Shown: positions 9,218-17,971, counted from the first letter of the stretch. The stretch is DNA of 33,867 nucleotides from CAZVYN01 sp964631125 (GCA_964631125.1 CAZVYN010000043.1:1-33867), one strand, 5' to 3'. Program-made: numbers and translations. Notes: generated from the letters alone by a model not told the origin.

Positions 9218-10396
9218 TCACTTCGTCCCTAGCAACTGACGAGCGATGACCAAGCGCTGCATCTCCGAGGTGCCTTCGTAGATCTCGGTGATCCGCGCGT
9301 CGCGGTAGTAGCGCTCGACCGGGTACTCCTTGATGTAGCCGTACCCGCCGTGGATCTGCAGCGCGGTGTGGCAGACCTTGGTCGCCATCTCCGATGCGAA
9401 GAGCTTCGCCATGGCCGCTTCCTTGGTCAGCGGCAGGTTCGCGTCCTTCATCCAGGCGGCGCGACGGATCAGCGCGCGCGCCGCTTCGATCTGCGTGCTC
9501 ATGTCGGCGATGTGGAACTGGATCGCCTGGAACTCCGCGATCGGCTGGCCGAACTGCTGGCGCGTCTTGGCGTACTTGACCGCTTCGTCGCACGCGCCTT
9601 CGGCGATCCCGAGCGCCTGCGCCGCGACGCCGATGCGCCCGTTGTCCAACGCGCTCATCGCGACCTTGAACCCTTCGCCCTCGGCCCCCAATCGCTGCGC
9701 CGCCGGGACGCGACACCCTTCGAGCACGATCTCCGCCGTGTCCGACGCGCGCAGACCCATCTTGTCCTCCGTCTTGCTCACACGAAGCCCGGGAGTTCCG
9801 CTCTCCACCAAGAACGCCGTCACTCCCTTGTACGGCGCGTCAGGAGTCTCCGCGGTTCGCGCCAACACCAGGTACAGATCGGCGATCGTCCCGCTGGAGA
9901 CGAACATCTTCGCGCCGTCGAGCACGTAGACGTCGTCGGCGCCAACGCCGGCGACTCCGTCCCCTTTCTCCAACTTCGCGGTCGTTCGCAGTCGCGCCGC
10001 GTCGCTGCCCGAACCGGTCTCCGTCAGACAGAACGCCCCGATCCAATCGCTCGCCAGCCGCGTCAGGTACTTCTTCTTCTGCACATCGGTCCCGAACAGC
10101 AGGATCGGATACGCACCGACCGAGTTGTGCACCGAGAGCACGATCGCGAGCGCCGCGCAGACCTTCGACATCTCCTCGATCACGGCCGCATAGAGAGAGG
10201 TGCTCATCTCCGCCCCACCGTACTCCTCGGGAATCATCAGGCCGAACAACCCCTGCGCCTGCAGCGCCCGGATCTGCTCGATCGGCACGCGTTTCTCGGC
10301 ATCGAGCTCACGCGCGATCGGCCTGACTTCCTTTTCCATGAAGTCCCTCACCGTCGTCAGGATCATCTGCTCTTCATCGGTCCAGGTGAAGTTCAT
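9218..10396 (-). CDS. Acyl-CoA dehydrogenase
   Basis: This 392-residue flavoenzyme forms a trans-2,3 double bond in acyl-CoA. Both family signatures are present: AFCLTETGSGSDA near residue 126 (FAD/substrate loop) and a C-terminal QIHGGYGYIKEYPVERYYRD. The catalytic base is Glu374 in IYEGTSE, the position used by short- and medium-chain enzymes. It starts at ATG 10396, overlapping the stop of the previous acyl-CoA dehydrogenase gene by four bases. It is the last gene of the minus-strand cluster and ends 31 bases before the 54-bp palindrome. Substrate length cannot be decided; isobutyryl-, 2-methylbutyryl- or butyryl-CoA would suit the neighbours. Confidence 0.93.
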   Translation of the reverse strand: MNFTWTDEEQMILTTVRDFMEKEVRPIARELDAEKRVPIEQIRALQAQGLFGLMIPEEYGGAEMSTSLYAAVIEEMSKVCAALAIVLSVHNSVGAYPILLFGTDVQKKKYLTRLASDWIGAFCLTETGSGSDAARLRTTAKLEKGDGVAGVGADDVYVLDGAKMFVSSGTIADLYLVLARTAETPDAPYKGVTAFLVESGTPGLRVSKTEDKMGLRASDTAEIVLEGCRVPAAQRLGAEGEGFKVAMSALDNGRIGVAAQALGIAEGACDEAVKYAKTRQQFGQPIAEFQAIQFHIADMSTQIEAARALIRRAAWMKDANLPLTKEAAMAKLFASEMATKVCHTALQIHGGYGYIKEYPVERYYRDARITEIYEGTSEMQRLVIARQLLGTK

Positions 10397-11544
10397 CGCG
10401 CTTCCCCATGCAGCACCGCCCGCGAGATCACGACCTTCTGGATCTCGCTCGTGCCTTCGTAGAGCTCGGTGATCTTGGCGTCGCGGTAGTGGCGTTCAAC
10501 TTCGTATTCCTCGATGTAGCCATACCCGCCGTGGATCTGGATCGCCGCGTCGGTGACTTCGACGGCGGTGCGCGAGGCGAAGAGTTTGGCGCGCGCGGCG
10601 GAGGCGGCGTAGTCGACGCCTTGGTCTTTGAGATGCGCGGCGGTCAATGTCAGCAAGCGCGACGCGTCGATGCGGGTCGCCATGTCGGCCAGCTTCCAGC
10701 GGATGCCCTGGAACGAGCTGATCGGGACGTCGAACTGCTTGCGGGTCTGTGAGTAAGCGAGCGCGCGTTCGAACGCCGCGCGCGCGATGCCGACCGCCTG
10801 GGCGGCGATGCCGACGCGGCCGCCGTTGAGCGTGAGCATCGCGACCTTGAAGCCGCGGTTGAGCTCGCCGATCTGATTCGAAGCCGGGATCCGCACGTTG
10901 TCGAAGAGGATCTCGCTCGTGGCCGACGCGCGGATGCCGAGCGTCTTCTCGCGCGTGCCCATCTTGACGCCGTCGCGGGTTCTCTCCACCGCAAACGCAG
11001 TGATGCCGCGAGTTTTCTGCGCCGGATCGGTCGAGGCGTAGACGATGTAGCAGTCGGCGTAGTGGCCGTTGGTCACGAAGATCTTCACGCCGTTGACGAC
11101 CCAGTCGTCGCCGTCACGCACTGCGGTGGTCTTGGTCGCGCCGGCGTCGGACCCGGCGGAGGTCTCCGTCAGACAGTAGGCGCCGAGCCATTTGCCCGAC
11201 GCGAGCGGCTCCAGCAACCGCGCCTTCTGTTCGTCTGTCGCGAACTCCTCCAGCGGGTGACACACCAGCGAGTTGTTCACGCTCATGATCACGCCGGTCG
11301 AGGCGCAGCCGCGCGAGATCTCCTCGATCGCGAGCGCGTAGGAGACCGAGTCCATGCCAGCGCCGCCCCACTGCGGGTCGACCATCATGCCGAGGAAGCC
11401 GAGTTCACCGAGCTTCTTGACGGCTTCGACCGGGAAGGAGCGCGCTTCGTCCCACTTCTTGGCGTTGGGGACGAGCTCATTTTCGGCGAAGTCGCGGGCG
11501 GTGTCGCGGATGAGCTGCTGTTCTTCGGAAAGGGAGAAGTCCAA
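10393..11544 (-). CDS. Acyl-CoA dehydrogenase (butyryl-CoA/short-chain type)
   Basis: This 383-residue protein follows short-chain acyl-CoA dehydrogenases from end to end: MDFSLSEEQQLIRDTARDFA at the start, AYCLTETSAGSDA, KIFVTNG, TLGIRAS, QIHGGYGYIEEYEVERHYRD, and the catalytic base Glu363 in LYEGTSE. The sequence style is that of the butyryl-CoA enzymes that pair with 3-hydroxybutyryl-CoA dehydrogenase, whose gene lies 99 bp upstream. It is coupled to the second dehydrogenase through an ATGA overlap. The electrons would go to electron-transferring flavoprotein, which is not encoded in this window. Confidence 0.93.
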   Translation of the reverse strand: MDFSLSEEQQLIRDTARDFAENELVPNAKKWDEARSFPVEAVKKLGELGFLGMMVDPQWGGAGMDSVSYALAIEEISRGCASTGVIMSVNNSLVCHPLEEFATDEQKARLLEPLASGKWLGAYCLTETSAGSDAGATKTTAVRDGDDWVVNGVKIFVTNGHYADCYIVYASTDPAQKTRGITAFAVERTRDGVKMGTREKTLGIRASATSEILFDNVRIPASNQIGELNRGFKVAMLTLNGGRVGIAAQAVGIARAAFERALAYSQTRKQFDVPISSFQGIRWKLADMATRIDASRLLTLTAAHLKDQGVDYAASAARAKLFASRTAVEVTDAAIQIHGGYGYIEEYEVERHYRDAKITELYEGTSEIQKVVISRAVLHGEAR

Positions 11545-11643
11545 GGGGGGCTCCAGAGGGGAGTTGGGAAGAGACTCGCGCGCAACTGATCTAGCTGCGC
11601 GCGACGCACCTCGACTTGGCGTCGGCGTCAGTGGCGCTTGCTA

Positions 11644-12504
11644 CTACTGCCCATACTCATAAAACCCTCTGCCCGTCTTCCTTCCGAGCCGCCCGGACGC
11701 GACCATCTTCCGCAGGAGCGGACAGGGCCGGTACTTGTCCTCTCCGATGCCGTCGTGCAGCACGTTCAAGATGTTGAGGCAGACGTCGAGGCCGATCAGG
11801 TCGGCCAGGGCCAAGGGGCCGAGGGGATGGTTCATGCCGAGCTTCATCACGGTGTCGATGTCGTCGCGCGTGGCGACCCCTTCCATCAGGCAGTAGACCG
11901 CCTCGTTGATCATCGGCATCAAGACGCGATTGGAGACGAAGCCGGGATAGTCCTGGACCGAGACCGGCGTCTTGCCGAGATCGCGCGTCACGGTCTCGAC
12001 GGCGCGGTAGGTCTCATCCGACGTCGCGAGTCCGCGGATGATCTCGACGAGCTGCATGACCGGCACCGGGTTCATGAAGTGCATGCCGATGACCCGTTCC
12101 GGCCGCTTGGTCGCCGCGCCGAGCTCGGTGATCGAGATCGACGACGTGTTCGAGGCCAGGATGCAATCCGGGCTGGTGACCTCATCGAGCTTGGTGAATA
12201 GCTCACGCTTGACGGTGGGGTCCTCGAAGATCGCTTCGACCACGAGCTGGCATTCGCGCAACGACTCCGGCTTGGTCGTCTTGGTGATGCGCTCGAGGAT
12301 CGACGGCAGATCGTTCTCGCTCAGCGTCCCCTTGCGCACGAGTCGCCCCAGGCTCTTCTGGATGTCGGCGGTCGCCCGATCGAGGATCTCGGGCGATGTG
12401 TCCATGAGCACGACCTGGTAGCCGGTTTGGGCGAAGACCTGGGCGATTCCGTTGCCCATCGTCCCGCCGCCGACCACTCCGATCCGACGATTCTTGTCGA
12501 CCAC
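11644..12504 (-). CDS. hbd: 3-hydroxybutyryl-CoA dehydrogenase
   Basis: This 286-residue enzyme oxidises 3-hydroxyacyl-CoA with NAD. It has the N-terminal dinucleotide loop VGGGTMGNGIAQ (residues 11-22), the catalytic histidine His142 in GMHFMNPVP, ASNTSSISIT, and the C-terminal family pattern GFVSNRVLMPMINEA, NHPLGPLALADLIGLD and GRKTGRGFYEY. The length equals single-domain bacterial Hbd/PaaH. The start is GTG 12504, with GGGAGGA about 10 bases upstream. It sits between thiolase and butyryl-CoA dehydrogenase, as in butyrate or ketone-body pathways. The spacer to thiolase contains assembly gap 2. Confidence 0.93.
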   Translation of the reverse strand: MVDKNRRIGVVGGGTMGNGIAQVFAQTGYQVVLMDTSPEILDRATADIQKSLGRLVRKGTLSENDLPSILERITKTTKPESLRECQLVVEAIFEDPTVKRELFTKLDEVTSPDCILASNTSSISITELGAATKRPERVIGMHFMNPVPVMQLVEIIRGLATSDETYRAVETVTRDLGKTPVSVQDYPGFVSNRVLMPMINEAVYCLMEGVATRDDIDTVMKLGMNHPLGPLALADLIGLDVCLNILNVLHDGIGEDKYRPCPLLRKMVASGRLGRKTGRGFYEYGQ

Positions 12505-12521
12505 GTTGCGCCGTCCTCCCT

Positions 12522-12681
12522 GTTCAGATGCGGTTCAGATGCGGTTCAGATNNNNNNNNNNNNNNNNNNNNNNNNNNNNNNNNNNNNNNNNNNNNNNNNN
12601 NNNNNNNNNNNNNNNNNNNNNNNNNNNNNNNNNNNNNNNNNNNNNNNNNNNGTTCAGATGCGGTTCAGATGCGGTTCAGAT
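12522..12681. repeat. 11-bp tandem repeat split by scaffold gap 2 (100 N at 12552-12651)
   Basis: The unit GCGGTTCAGAT is repeated about three times on each side of the N run. The 30 bases 12522-12551 equal 12652-12681. The repeat includes the TGA stop of the thiolase gene, and every unit supplies a spare stop on the minus strand. The true copy number is unknown because the assembly broke here. Confidence 0.9.
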
Positions 12682-13872
12682 CCGCTCGACCGACAGCGCC
12701 ACGGCATTCCCGCCGCCGAGACACAGCGTGGCCAGTCCGGTCGTCTTGCCGCGATCGGCCATGGCGTGGAGCAGCGTGATCAAGACGCGCGCGCCGCTCG
12801 CTCCGATCGGATGTCCGAGCGCGATCGCCCCGCCGTTCACGTTGCAGCGCGACCAATCCCAGCCCAACTCGTTTCCGTCGACCAACGCCTGCGCCGCGAA
12901 CGCTTCGTTCGCCTCGATCAGGTCGTAGTCGCCGATCTTCTTGCCGGTTCGCTCCATCAGCTTCTTCACCGCGATGACCGGCGCGTAGAAGATGTCCTTC
13001 GGCTCGACGCCGGCGCTGGCGTAGCCGGTGATGCGCGCCAGCGGCTTCACGCCCAGTTCCTTCGCCTTCTTGGCCGACGAGATCACCAACGCGGCGCCGC
13101 CGTCGTTCACGCTCGGCGCGTTCCCTGCGGTCACCGTGCCGTCTTTCTCGAAGGCGGCGCGGAGCTTCGAGAGCGCGTCCATCGTCGTTTCGCGGCGCGG
13201 ACCCTCATCGGTGTCGAAGATCAGCGGGTCGCCCTTCTTCTGCGGGACAGACACGCCGACGATCTCCGCCTTGAACTTCCCGCTGTCGATCGCCGCGACT
13301 GCCTTGGTCTGACTGCCCAGCGCGAACTCGTCTTGCGCCTGTCGTGAGACCGAGTACTTGCGCGCGATGTGTTCGGCCGCCGAACCCATGTGCCAGTTCT
13401 CGAAGGCGCACCAGAGTCCGTCGTGCACCAGTTCGTCGACGAGCACGCCGTTGCCGAGTCGGTAGCCGTTGCGCGCCTGCGGCAGCAGGTACGGCGCGTT
13501 CGACATGCTCTCCATGCCGCCGGCCACGATCAGATCGGCCTGGCCGCTCTTGATCTCGCTCGCGCCCACCATCACGGCGCGCAGGCCCGATCCGCACACC
13601 ATGTTCACGGTCATGGCGGGGACATCCGCCGACACGCCCCCCTTGATCGACGCCTGGCGCGCCGGGGCCTGCCCGACTCCCGCCTGGAGCACGTTGCCCA
13701 TCAGCACTTCGTCGATCTGATCGGCAGGAACCCCGGCCCGGCGGATCGCCTCACGGATCGCGATCCCTCCCAACTCTGGGGCCGCGAACGAGGCGAGTCC
13801 GCCCTGGAAACGACCGACCGGGGTGCGCGCGCCGGACAGGATCACGACGTCGCGGTCATCCATCGAAGCCAT
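12676..13872 (-). CDS. Acetyl-CoA acetyltransferase (thiolase)
   Basis: This 398-residue thiolase joins or cleaves acetoacetyl-CoA. All three catalytic elements are visible: nucleophile Cys93 in NMVCGSGLRAV, His354 in GGAIALGHPIGASGAR, and Cys384 in LCLGGGNAVAL. AGGMESMSNAPYLL is the second family signature. The length fits biosynthetic-type acetyl-CoA acetyltransferases (about 390 residues). I chose ATG 13872, preceded by AAGGAAGG; the frame is open further upstream, but that part is low in protein character. It lies directly after the CoA-transferase genes, so it probably splits the acetoacetyl-CoA they make, or serves isoleucine and butyrate breakdown. Confidence 0.94.
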   Translation of the reverse strand: MASMDDRDVVILSGARTPVGRFQGGLASFAAPELGGIAIREAIRRAGVPADQIDEVLMGNVLQAGVGQAPARQASIKGGVSADVPAMTVNMVCGSGLRAVMVGASEIKSGQADLIVAGGMESMSNAPYLLPQARNGYRLGNGVLVDELVHDGLWCAFENWHMGSAAEHIARKYSVSRQAQDEFALGSQTKAVAAIDSGKFKAEIVGVSVPQKKGDPLIFDTDEGPRRETTMDALSKLRAAFEKDGTVTAGNAPSVNDGGAALVISSAKKAKELGVKPLARITGYASAGVEPKDIFYAPVIAVKKLMERTGKKIGDYDLIEANEAFAAQALVDGNELGWDWSRCNVNGGAIALGHPIGASGARVLITLLHAMADRGKTTGLATLCLGGGNAVALSVERI

Positions 13873-13997
13873 CACATGCCTTCCTTTCGGGGGGGGGATC
13901 GAGGCGGGATTGTAACGGCATGGAATGCTGCCGGGAGGGGGGAAGTTTCGAGGCTGGAATCGCCGTGCTCGCACCGCGCGCCGCCCACGCCGAACGC

Positions 13998-14666
13998 CTA
14001 GTCGACCGCCATCACTCCCACTGCGCCTTCGACGTGCAGCGGCGCGCCGGTGATCTCCTGAACCTCCGCCTGAGTGAAGCCGGGGGCGGTTTCGCGCAGC
14101 ACGAACCCGCGCTCGGGATCGATGTCGACCACCGCGTAGTCGGAGATGACGCGGTGCACCACGCGCTGTCCGGTCAGAGGCAGCGTGCACTGATCGAGCA
14201 GCTTCGGCGTTCCGTCCTTCGCGCAGTGCTGCATCGTCACGATCACGCGCTTGGCGCCGGCCACGAGATCCATTGCGCCGCCCATCCCCTTGACCATCTT
14301 GCCGGGGATCATCCAGTTCGCCAAGTTGCCGTGACGGTCGACCTCCATCGCGCCCAGGATCGTGAGATCGACGTGCCCGCCGCGGATCATCGCAAACGAG
14401 TCGGCGCTGGAGAAGAAGACCGAGCCCGGCAGCGTCGTGATCGTCTGCTTGCCCGCGTTGATGAGATCGGGGTCTTCGTCGCCTTCGAACGGAAAGGGGC
14501 CGATGCCCAGAAGCCCGTTCTCCGACTGCAAGACGATGTCCATGCCCGCGGGAATCTCGTTCGCCACCAGCGTTGGAATACCGATCCCCAGGTTCACGTA
14601 GAACCCGTTCTGGAGTTCTCTAGCTGCTCTTCGGACGATTTGTTCTTTGCTCAATCCGCTTCTCAT
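13998..14666 (-). CDS. scoB: 3-oxoacid CoA-transferase subunit B
   Basis: This 222-residue beta subunit carries the family pattern YVNLGIGIPTLVANEIP and the catalytic glutamate Glu49 in LQSENGLLG, followed by GGHVDLTILGAMEVD and GMGGAMDLVAGAKRVIV. The glutamate forms the covalent CoA thioester during transfer from succinyl-CoA (or acetyl-CoA) to acetoacetate. I prefer ATG 14666, which has a purine-rich AGGGTGGGGGG upstream, over GTG 14675; both lie inside the end of the subunit A gene, so the two are translationally coupled. The substrate is inferred from the neighbouring thiolase and Hbd. Confidence 0.92.
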   Translation of the reverse strand: MRSGLSKEQIVRRAARELQNGFYVNLGIGIPTLVANEIPAGMDIVLQSENGLLGIGPFPFEGDEDPDLINAGKQTITTLPGSVFFSSADSFAMIRGGHVDLTILGAMEVDRHGNLANWMIPGKMVKGMGGAMDLVAGAKRVIVTMQHCAKDGTPKLLDQCTLPLTGQRVVHRVISDYAVVDIDPERGFVLRETAPGFTQAEVQEITGAPLHVEGAVGVMAVD

Positions 14667-15333
14667 ACCCCCCACCCTGCAAGATGCGATCGATGTAGAT
14701 GGACGGAGTCACCACCGACTCCGCGTCGAGCGCGCCCACTGCGACCAGCTCCTCGACTTCGGCGATCACGAAATCGGCCGCCGTCGCCATCATCGGATTG
14801 AAATTGCGCGCCGTCCGCCGGTAGACCAGGTTCCCGGAGCGATCGCCGCGATGCGCCTTGATGAACGCGACATCCCCACGGATGGCGCGCTCCAGTAAGT
14901 AAGGACGCGAGTCGAAGACGCGCGTCTCCTTCCCTTCCGCGATAGGAGTCCCCACCCCCGTTGGAGTATAGAAAGCCGGAATTCCCGCTCCCCCCGCCCT
15001 CAGCTTCTCCGCCAACGTTCCCTGCGGTGTCAGCTCCACTTCGAGCTCTCCCGACAACAGCTGCTTTTCGAAGACCGCGTTCTCCCCGACATAACTCGAG
15101 ATCATCTTGCGAACCTGGCGCGTCACCAGCAGGACCCCGATCCCGAAGTCGGCCACGCCCGCGTTGTTGCTCACCACCGTGAGATCCTTCGTCCCGCGTC
15201 GTTTCAAGGCCGCGATCAGGTTCTCAGGAATTCCGCAGAGCCCGAATCCGCCCATCAGGATCGTCATCCCGTCGCGGATGCCCGCCGCCTCCAGCGCGGC
15301 GTCGGCGTCGGCGATCGTCTTGTCGAATGCCAT
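14620..15333 (-). CDS. scoA: 3-oxoacid CoA-transferase subunit A
   Basis: This 237-residue alpha subunit shows the family signature MGGFGLCGIPENLI at 27-40, then VVSNNAGVADFGIGVLL and the domain-defining RKMISSYVGEN and ELTPQGTLAEKLRAGGAGIPAFYTPTG. With subunit B it forms the acetoacetate-activating transferase. The last 47 bases overlap subunit B on the same strand, a common arrangement. It is located 50 bp downstream of the mutase small subunit. The succinyl-CoA produced by the mutase could serve as CoA donor, which would explain the shared cluster; this link is inference. Confidence 0.92.
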   Translation of the reverse strand: MAFDKTIADADAALEAAGIRDGMTILMGGFGLCGIPENLIAALKRRGTKDLTVVSNNAGVADFGIGVLLVTRQVRKMISSYVGENAVFEKQLLSGELEVELTPQGTLAEKLRAGGAGIPAFYTPTGVGTPIAEGKETRVFDSRPYLLERAIRGDVAFIKAHRGDRSGNLVYRRTARNFNPMMATAADFVIAEVEELVAVGALDAESVVTPSIYIDRILQGGGYEKRIEQRTNRPKSS

Positions 15334-15382
15334 GCTGCGCCTCAGCTCATCTCGTTCGTCACGAACACGTTCACTTCGTCGC

Positions 15383-15793
15383 TCACTTCGCCGCCCGCTT
15401 CGCCGCGAAGTGCGTCTTGATGTACTCGATCGGCGTCGTCGTCGGCGTGCCCGGCCCGAAGATCTCGGCCACGCCGATCTTCTTCAGTTCGACGATGTCG
15501 TCGGGCGGGATGATGCCGCCGCCGATCAGGAGCAAGTCATCCGCGCCTTGCGCCTTCAGGAGGTCGATGATGCGTTGGAAGAGGCCCATGTGCGCACCGC
15601 TCAAGATGGAGAGCGAGACGACGTCGACGTCTTCTTGCACGGCGGCGGTCACGATCATCTCGGGGGTCTGGTGCAGGCCGGTGTAGATCACCTCGAAACC
15701 GGCGTCGCGAAACGCCGTCGCGATGACCTTGGCCCCGCGATCGTGGCCGTCGAGCCCGGGCTTCGCGACCAACACGCGGATCCGTTCGCTCAT
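15383..15793 (-). CDS. Methylmalonyl-CoA mutase, cobalamin-binding small subunit
   Basis: This 136-residue protein is a free-standing B12-binding domain. It has the DxHxxG motif at Asp15-His17-Gly20 (His17 is the lower cobalt ligand), SLSILSG as the second motif, and LLIGGGIIPPDD as the third. The start at ATG 15793 overlaps the meaB stop in ATGA, so the two are coupled. The protein must pair with the catalytic barrel encoded at 2803-4437, about 11 kb away on the other strand. Split mutases of this kind are known in archaea and some bacteria. Confidence 0.93.
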   Translation of the reverse strand: MSERIRVLVAKPGLDGHDRGAKVIATAFRDAGFEVIYTGLHQTPEMIVTAAVQEDVDVVSLSILSGAHMGLFQRIIDLLKAQGADDLLLIGGGIIPPDDIVELKKIGVAEIFGPGTPTTTPIEYIKTHFAAKRAAK

Positions 15794-16788
15794 GCCTCTC
15801 TCCTCTTCCCGCCGAGTCGCTCGGCCAGCTCGTTCGTCCATGTCTCGGCCAGGCGATAGGGCGAGATCTCTCGGGCGATGACGCGGTCGAGTTCGGATTC
15901 GATGCGCGCGTCGAGGTCCATGCGTTCCCAGGTCTCTTTTCCGAATCTCGCCCGAACGAGCACGCTCACTTGTTCGCGAGTCCGCTGGCGGCGGCGGTCC
16001 AACGAGCTTCGCTCGTCGGACGTGACACGATGTCTCCGGATCTCGGCCAACAGCTCCGCTCCGCCCTGCTCCCGGATGGCCACCGTCGGCACGATGGGCG
16101 GTAGCCATGCGTCCTTCGGCCAGCGATCGTGCAGGACCGAGAGGAGCAGTTGGATCTCCTTCTGGATCCGATCGCCGCCCTCGCGATCGTACTTGTTGAT
16201 GACGAAGATATCGCCCGCCTCCATCAGCCCGGCCTTCATCACCTGCACGCCGTCTCCCGATTCGGGCACGAGCACCAGCAACGTCGTGTCGGCGACGCCG
16301 ACGACTTCCATCTCGGACTGTCCGACCCCGACCGTCTCGATCAAGACCCAGTCGAAGCCGGCGGCGTCGAGCGCTTCGGCCGCTTGTTCGGTCGCCGCGG
16401 CGAGTCCGCCCAAGCTGCCGCGGCTGGCCATGCTGCGGATGAACACGCCGGGATCGGCGGCGGCGGTCTGCATGCGGATGCGATCGCCGAGAATCGCGCC
16501 GCCGCTGAACGGACTGGAGGGATCGACCGCGAGGACGGCGACGGTCTCGCCGCCCGCGCGGATCTGTCGCGCCAAGAGATCGGTGAGTGTGCTCTTCCCC
16601 GATCCCGGAGGACCGGTCAGGCCGACGCGGTAGGCGCGGCCCGTGTGGCGATAGAGCAGGTCGAGGATCTCGCGGCCGCGCGGCGTTTCGTCTTCGATCG
16701 CGGAGATCACCTTGGCGAGCGCGCGAGGGTCGCCGCGCACCACGGCGTCCGCGAGTTCGTTCTCACTCCATCTCTCGATCGGCCGCAA
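15790..16788 (-). CDS. meaB: MeaB/ArgK G3E-family GTPase, chaperone of methylmalonyl-CoA mutase
   Basis: This 332-residue GTPase protects and reactivates methylmalonyl-CoA mutase by gating cobalamin loading. It has Walker A GPPGSGKST at 59-67, the family-specific ETVGVGQSE at 151-159, GDIFVINKYDREGGD with the guanine-binding NKYD at 198-201, and a basic C-terminal dimerisation arm. The start is TTG 16788, supported by GGAGG four bases upstream; no ATG or GTG start is better placed. It is the first gene of the minus-strand cluster, and its stop overlaps the start of the mutase small subunit, which fits its chaperone role. Confidence 0.94.
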   Translation of the reverse strand: MRPIERWSENELADAVVRGDPRALAKVISAIEDETPRGREILDLLYRHTGRAYRVGLTGPPGSGKSTLTDLLARQIRAGGETVAVLAVDPSSPFSGGAILGDRIRMQTAAADPGVFIRSMASRGSLGGLAAATEQAAEALDAAGFDWVLIETVGVGQSEMEVVGVADTTLLVLVPESGDGVQVMKAGLMEAGDIFVINKYDREGGDRIQKEIQLLLSVLHDRWPKDAWLPPIVPTVAIREQGGAELLAEIRRHRVTSDERSSLDRRRQRTREQVSVLVRARFGKETWERMDLDARIESELDRVIAREISPYRLAETWTNELAERLGGKRREA

Positions 16789-17080
16789 ACCGCCTCCGGA
16801 CTGGTCGTTCCCTAGAGTTTCTCGGCCGGTCGGCCGGGCGGGAGGATATCACCCGGACTCGACGCCGCCACGGACGGAGATCGGCGGGGACGGCGCGGAA
16901 CGGCGGGGGGCAGCGAGGAACGGCGGGGACAGCGGGGACAGTGCCGACGACGAGATGAGCTCGGGGACTCCGCGCTAGAAATCGAAGGCGGTCGCGAGTG
17001 CGCGTCGGCTAGGTTGCTCGACGGCGGGGCCAAGCACATCAAGTTCGCTCGACAACCGATCGCTTCGACAGGAGGTCCCC
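16789..17080. other. Divergent intergenic region with low-complexity G-rich repeats
   Basis: This spacer separates divergent meaB and the VCBS-protein gene, so it should hold promoters for both. I could not identify -35/-10 pairs. Bases 16870-16945 are an imperfect tandem of CGGCGGGGACAG-like units on the + strand. No ORF with protein character was seen. Confidence 0.5.
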
Positions 17081-17971
17081 ATGACGCACGCACCGGTGCA
17101 CGCACCGGTGCACGCATCTGTGCACGCATCTGTGCACGTACTCGCGCACGTACGCAGGCAGGTAGTCGCGCAATCCCCTCGCGTCGGCGTGCTCGGAATC
17201 GTCGCCCTCGCACTTCTGCTCGCAACGCCCGACGAGAGCGCCGCGCTCGCAGTTGTTCAGACCGATCCGGTGCGCAACTCGGTGGCGCTGACGTCGACAT
17301 CGATTTCGATCACGTTCGATGAGCCGGTCGATGTCATGTCGAACCGCATCGCGGGCGAGCAGACGCGGATCTACGGCGCGGCGGTGATGGACTTCAACGG
17401 CGATCAGTACGTCGATCTCGCGACGATCAACGAAGTCAGCGAGGACGTGCGCGTCTGTCTCAATCGCTCCGACGGGACGGGACTGTACGGGCCGTTCCTC
17501 GCTCCCCACCCAATCGGACTGGAGGCCAGCCCGAACGAGCCGGCCGACTTCGACAACGACGGAGATCTCGACTTCGGCCTGACCGATGAGATCGCGGATG
17601 TCGTGATCTTGATGGAGAACGAGGGGCCGGCGACGGCGGCGCCGGATGCACTCGATGGACCGCATGGAACGGTGGGTGACACGGGATCGACTCGGCTCGT
17701 CAATCACCCCGATCCGTTCGTGAGCGAGACCCGGCTCCGATTCGAGAGCGCTGCGCGCGGGCCGGCGTTGATCGAAGTGTTCGACCCGATCGGCCGATTG
17801 GTTGCGCGGCGGGCGCTGGCGGCCCGGGTCGGAGTCAATGAGGTCCAGTTCGACGGGCGCGCGGAATCCGGCAGGCGGTTGGAGGCAGGCGTCTATCTCT
17901 ACACGCTGCGGGTCGGACCGGAGGGGGTTGGAGCTTCGGCGCGCTCCGGCCGGATGACCATCGTGCGGTGA
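17081..17971 (+). CDS. Secreted VCBS-repeat protein with FlgD-like C-terminal domain
   Basis: GGAGGT four bases before ATG 17081 supports this start. The first 20 residues are an unusual HAPV/HASV repeat encoded by a 12-bp tandem repeat. A hydrophobic signal core (VGVLGIVALALLLA) follows. The mature part starts with an Ig-like strand (SISITFDEPVDVMS). Next come two VCBS/FG-GAP calcium-binding motifs (DFNGDQYVDL, DFDNDGDLDF), and then a FlgD-like or type IX-like sorting domain (NPxxx ... IEVFDPIGRLVARR ... GRRLEAGVYLYTLR). Relatives usually have many more VCBS repeats, so this copy may be internally shortened. It is probably exported to the cell surface; function unknown. Confidence 0.75.
   Translation: MTHAPVHAPVHASVHASVHVLAHVRRQVVAQSPRVGVLGIVALALLLATPDESAALAVVQTDPVRNSVALTSTSISITFDEPVDVMSNRIAGEQTRIYGAAVMDFNGDQYVDLATINEVSEDVRVCLNRSDGTGLYGPFLAPHPIGLEASPNEPADFDNDGDLDFGLTDEIADVVILMENEGPATAAPDALDGPHGTVGDTGSTRLVNHPDPFVSETRLRFESAARGPALIEVFDPIGRLVARRALAARVGVNEVQFDGRAESGRRLEAGVYLYTLRVGPEGVGASARSGRMTIVR
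17086..17157 (+). repeat. 12-bp tandem repeat inside a start region (six units)
   Basis: Units begin at 17086, 17098, 17110, 17122, 17134 and 17146. Two read GCACGCACCGGT, two read GCACGCATCTGT, and the last two are degenerate. The period is in frame and adds four residues per unit before the signal peptide of the VCBS protein. Confidence 0.92.

Noticed and set aside
9350..10462. 370-codon open frame on the + strand
   Set aside because: It mirrors the acyl-CoA dehydrogenase gene on the minus strand and has no domain of its own.
16870..16945. G-rich tandem units considered as a CRISPR-like array
   Set aside because: Units are imperfect, about 12-15 bp, with no spacers and no cas genes nearby.
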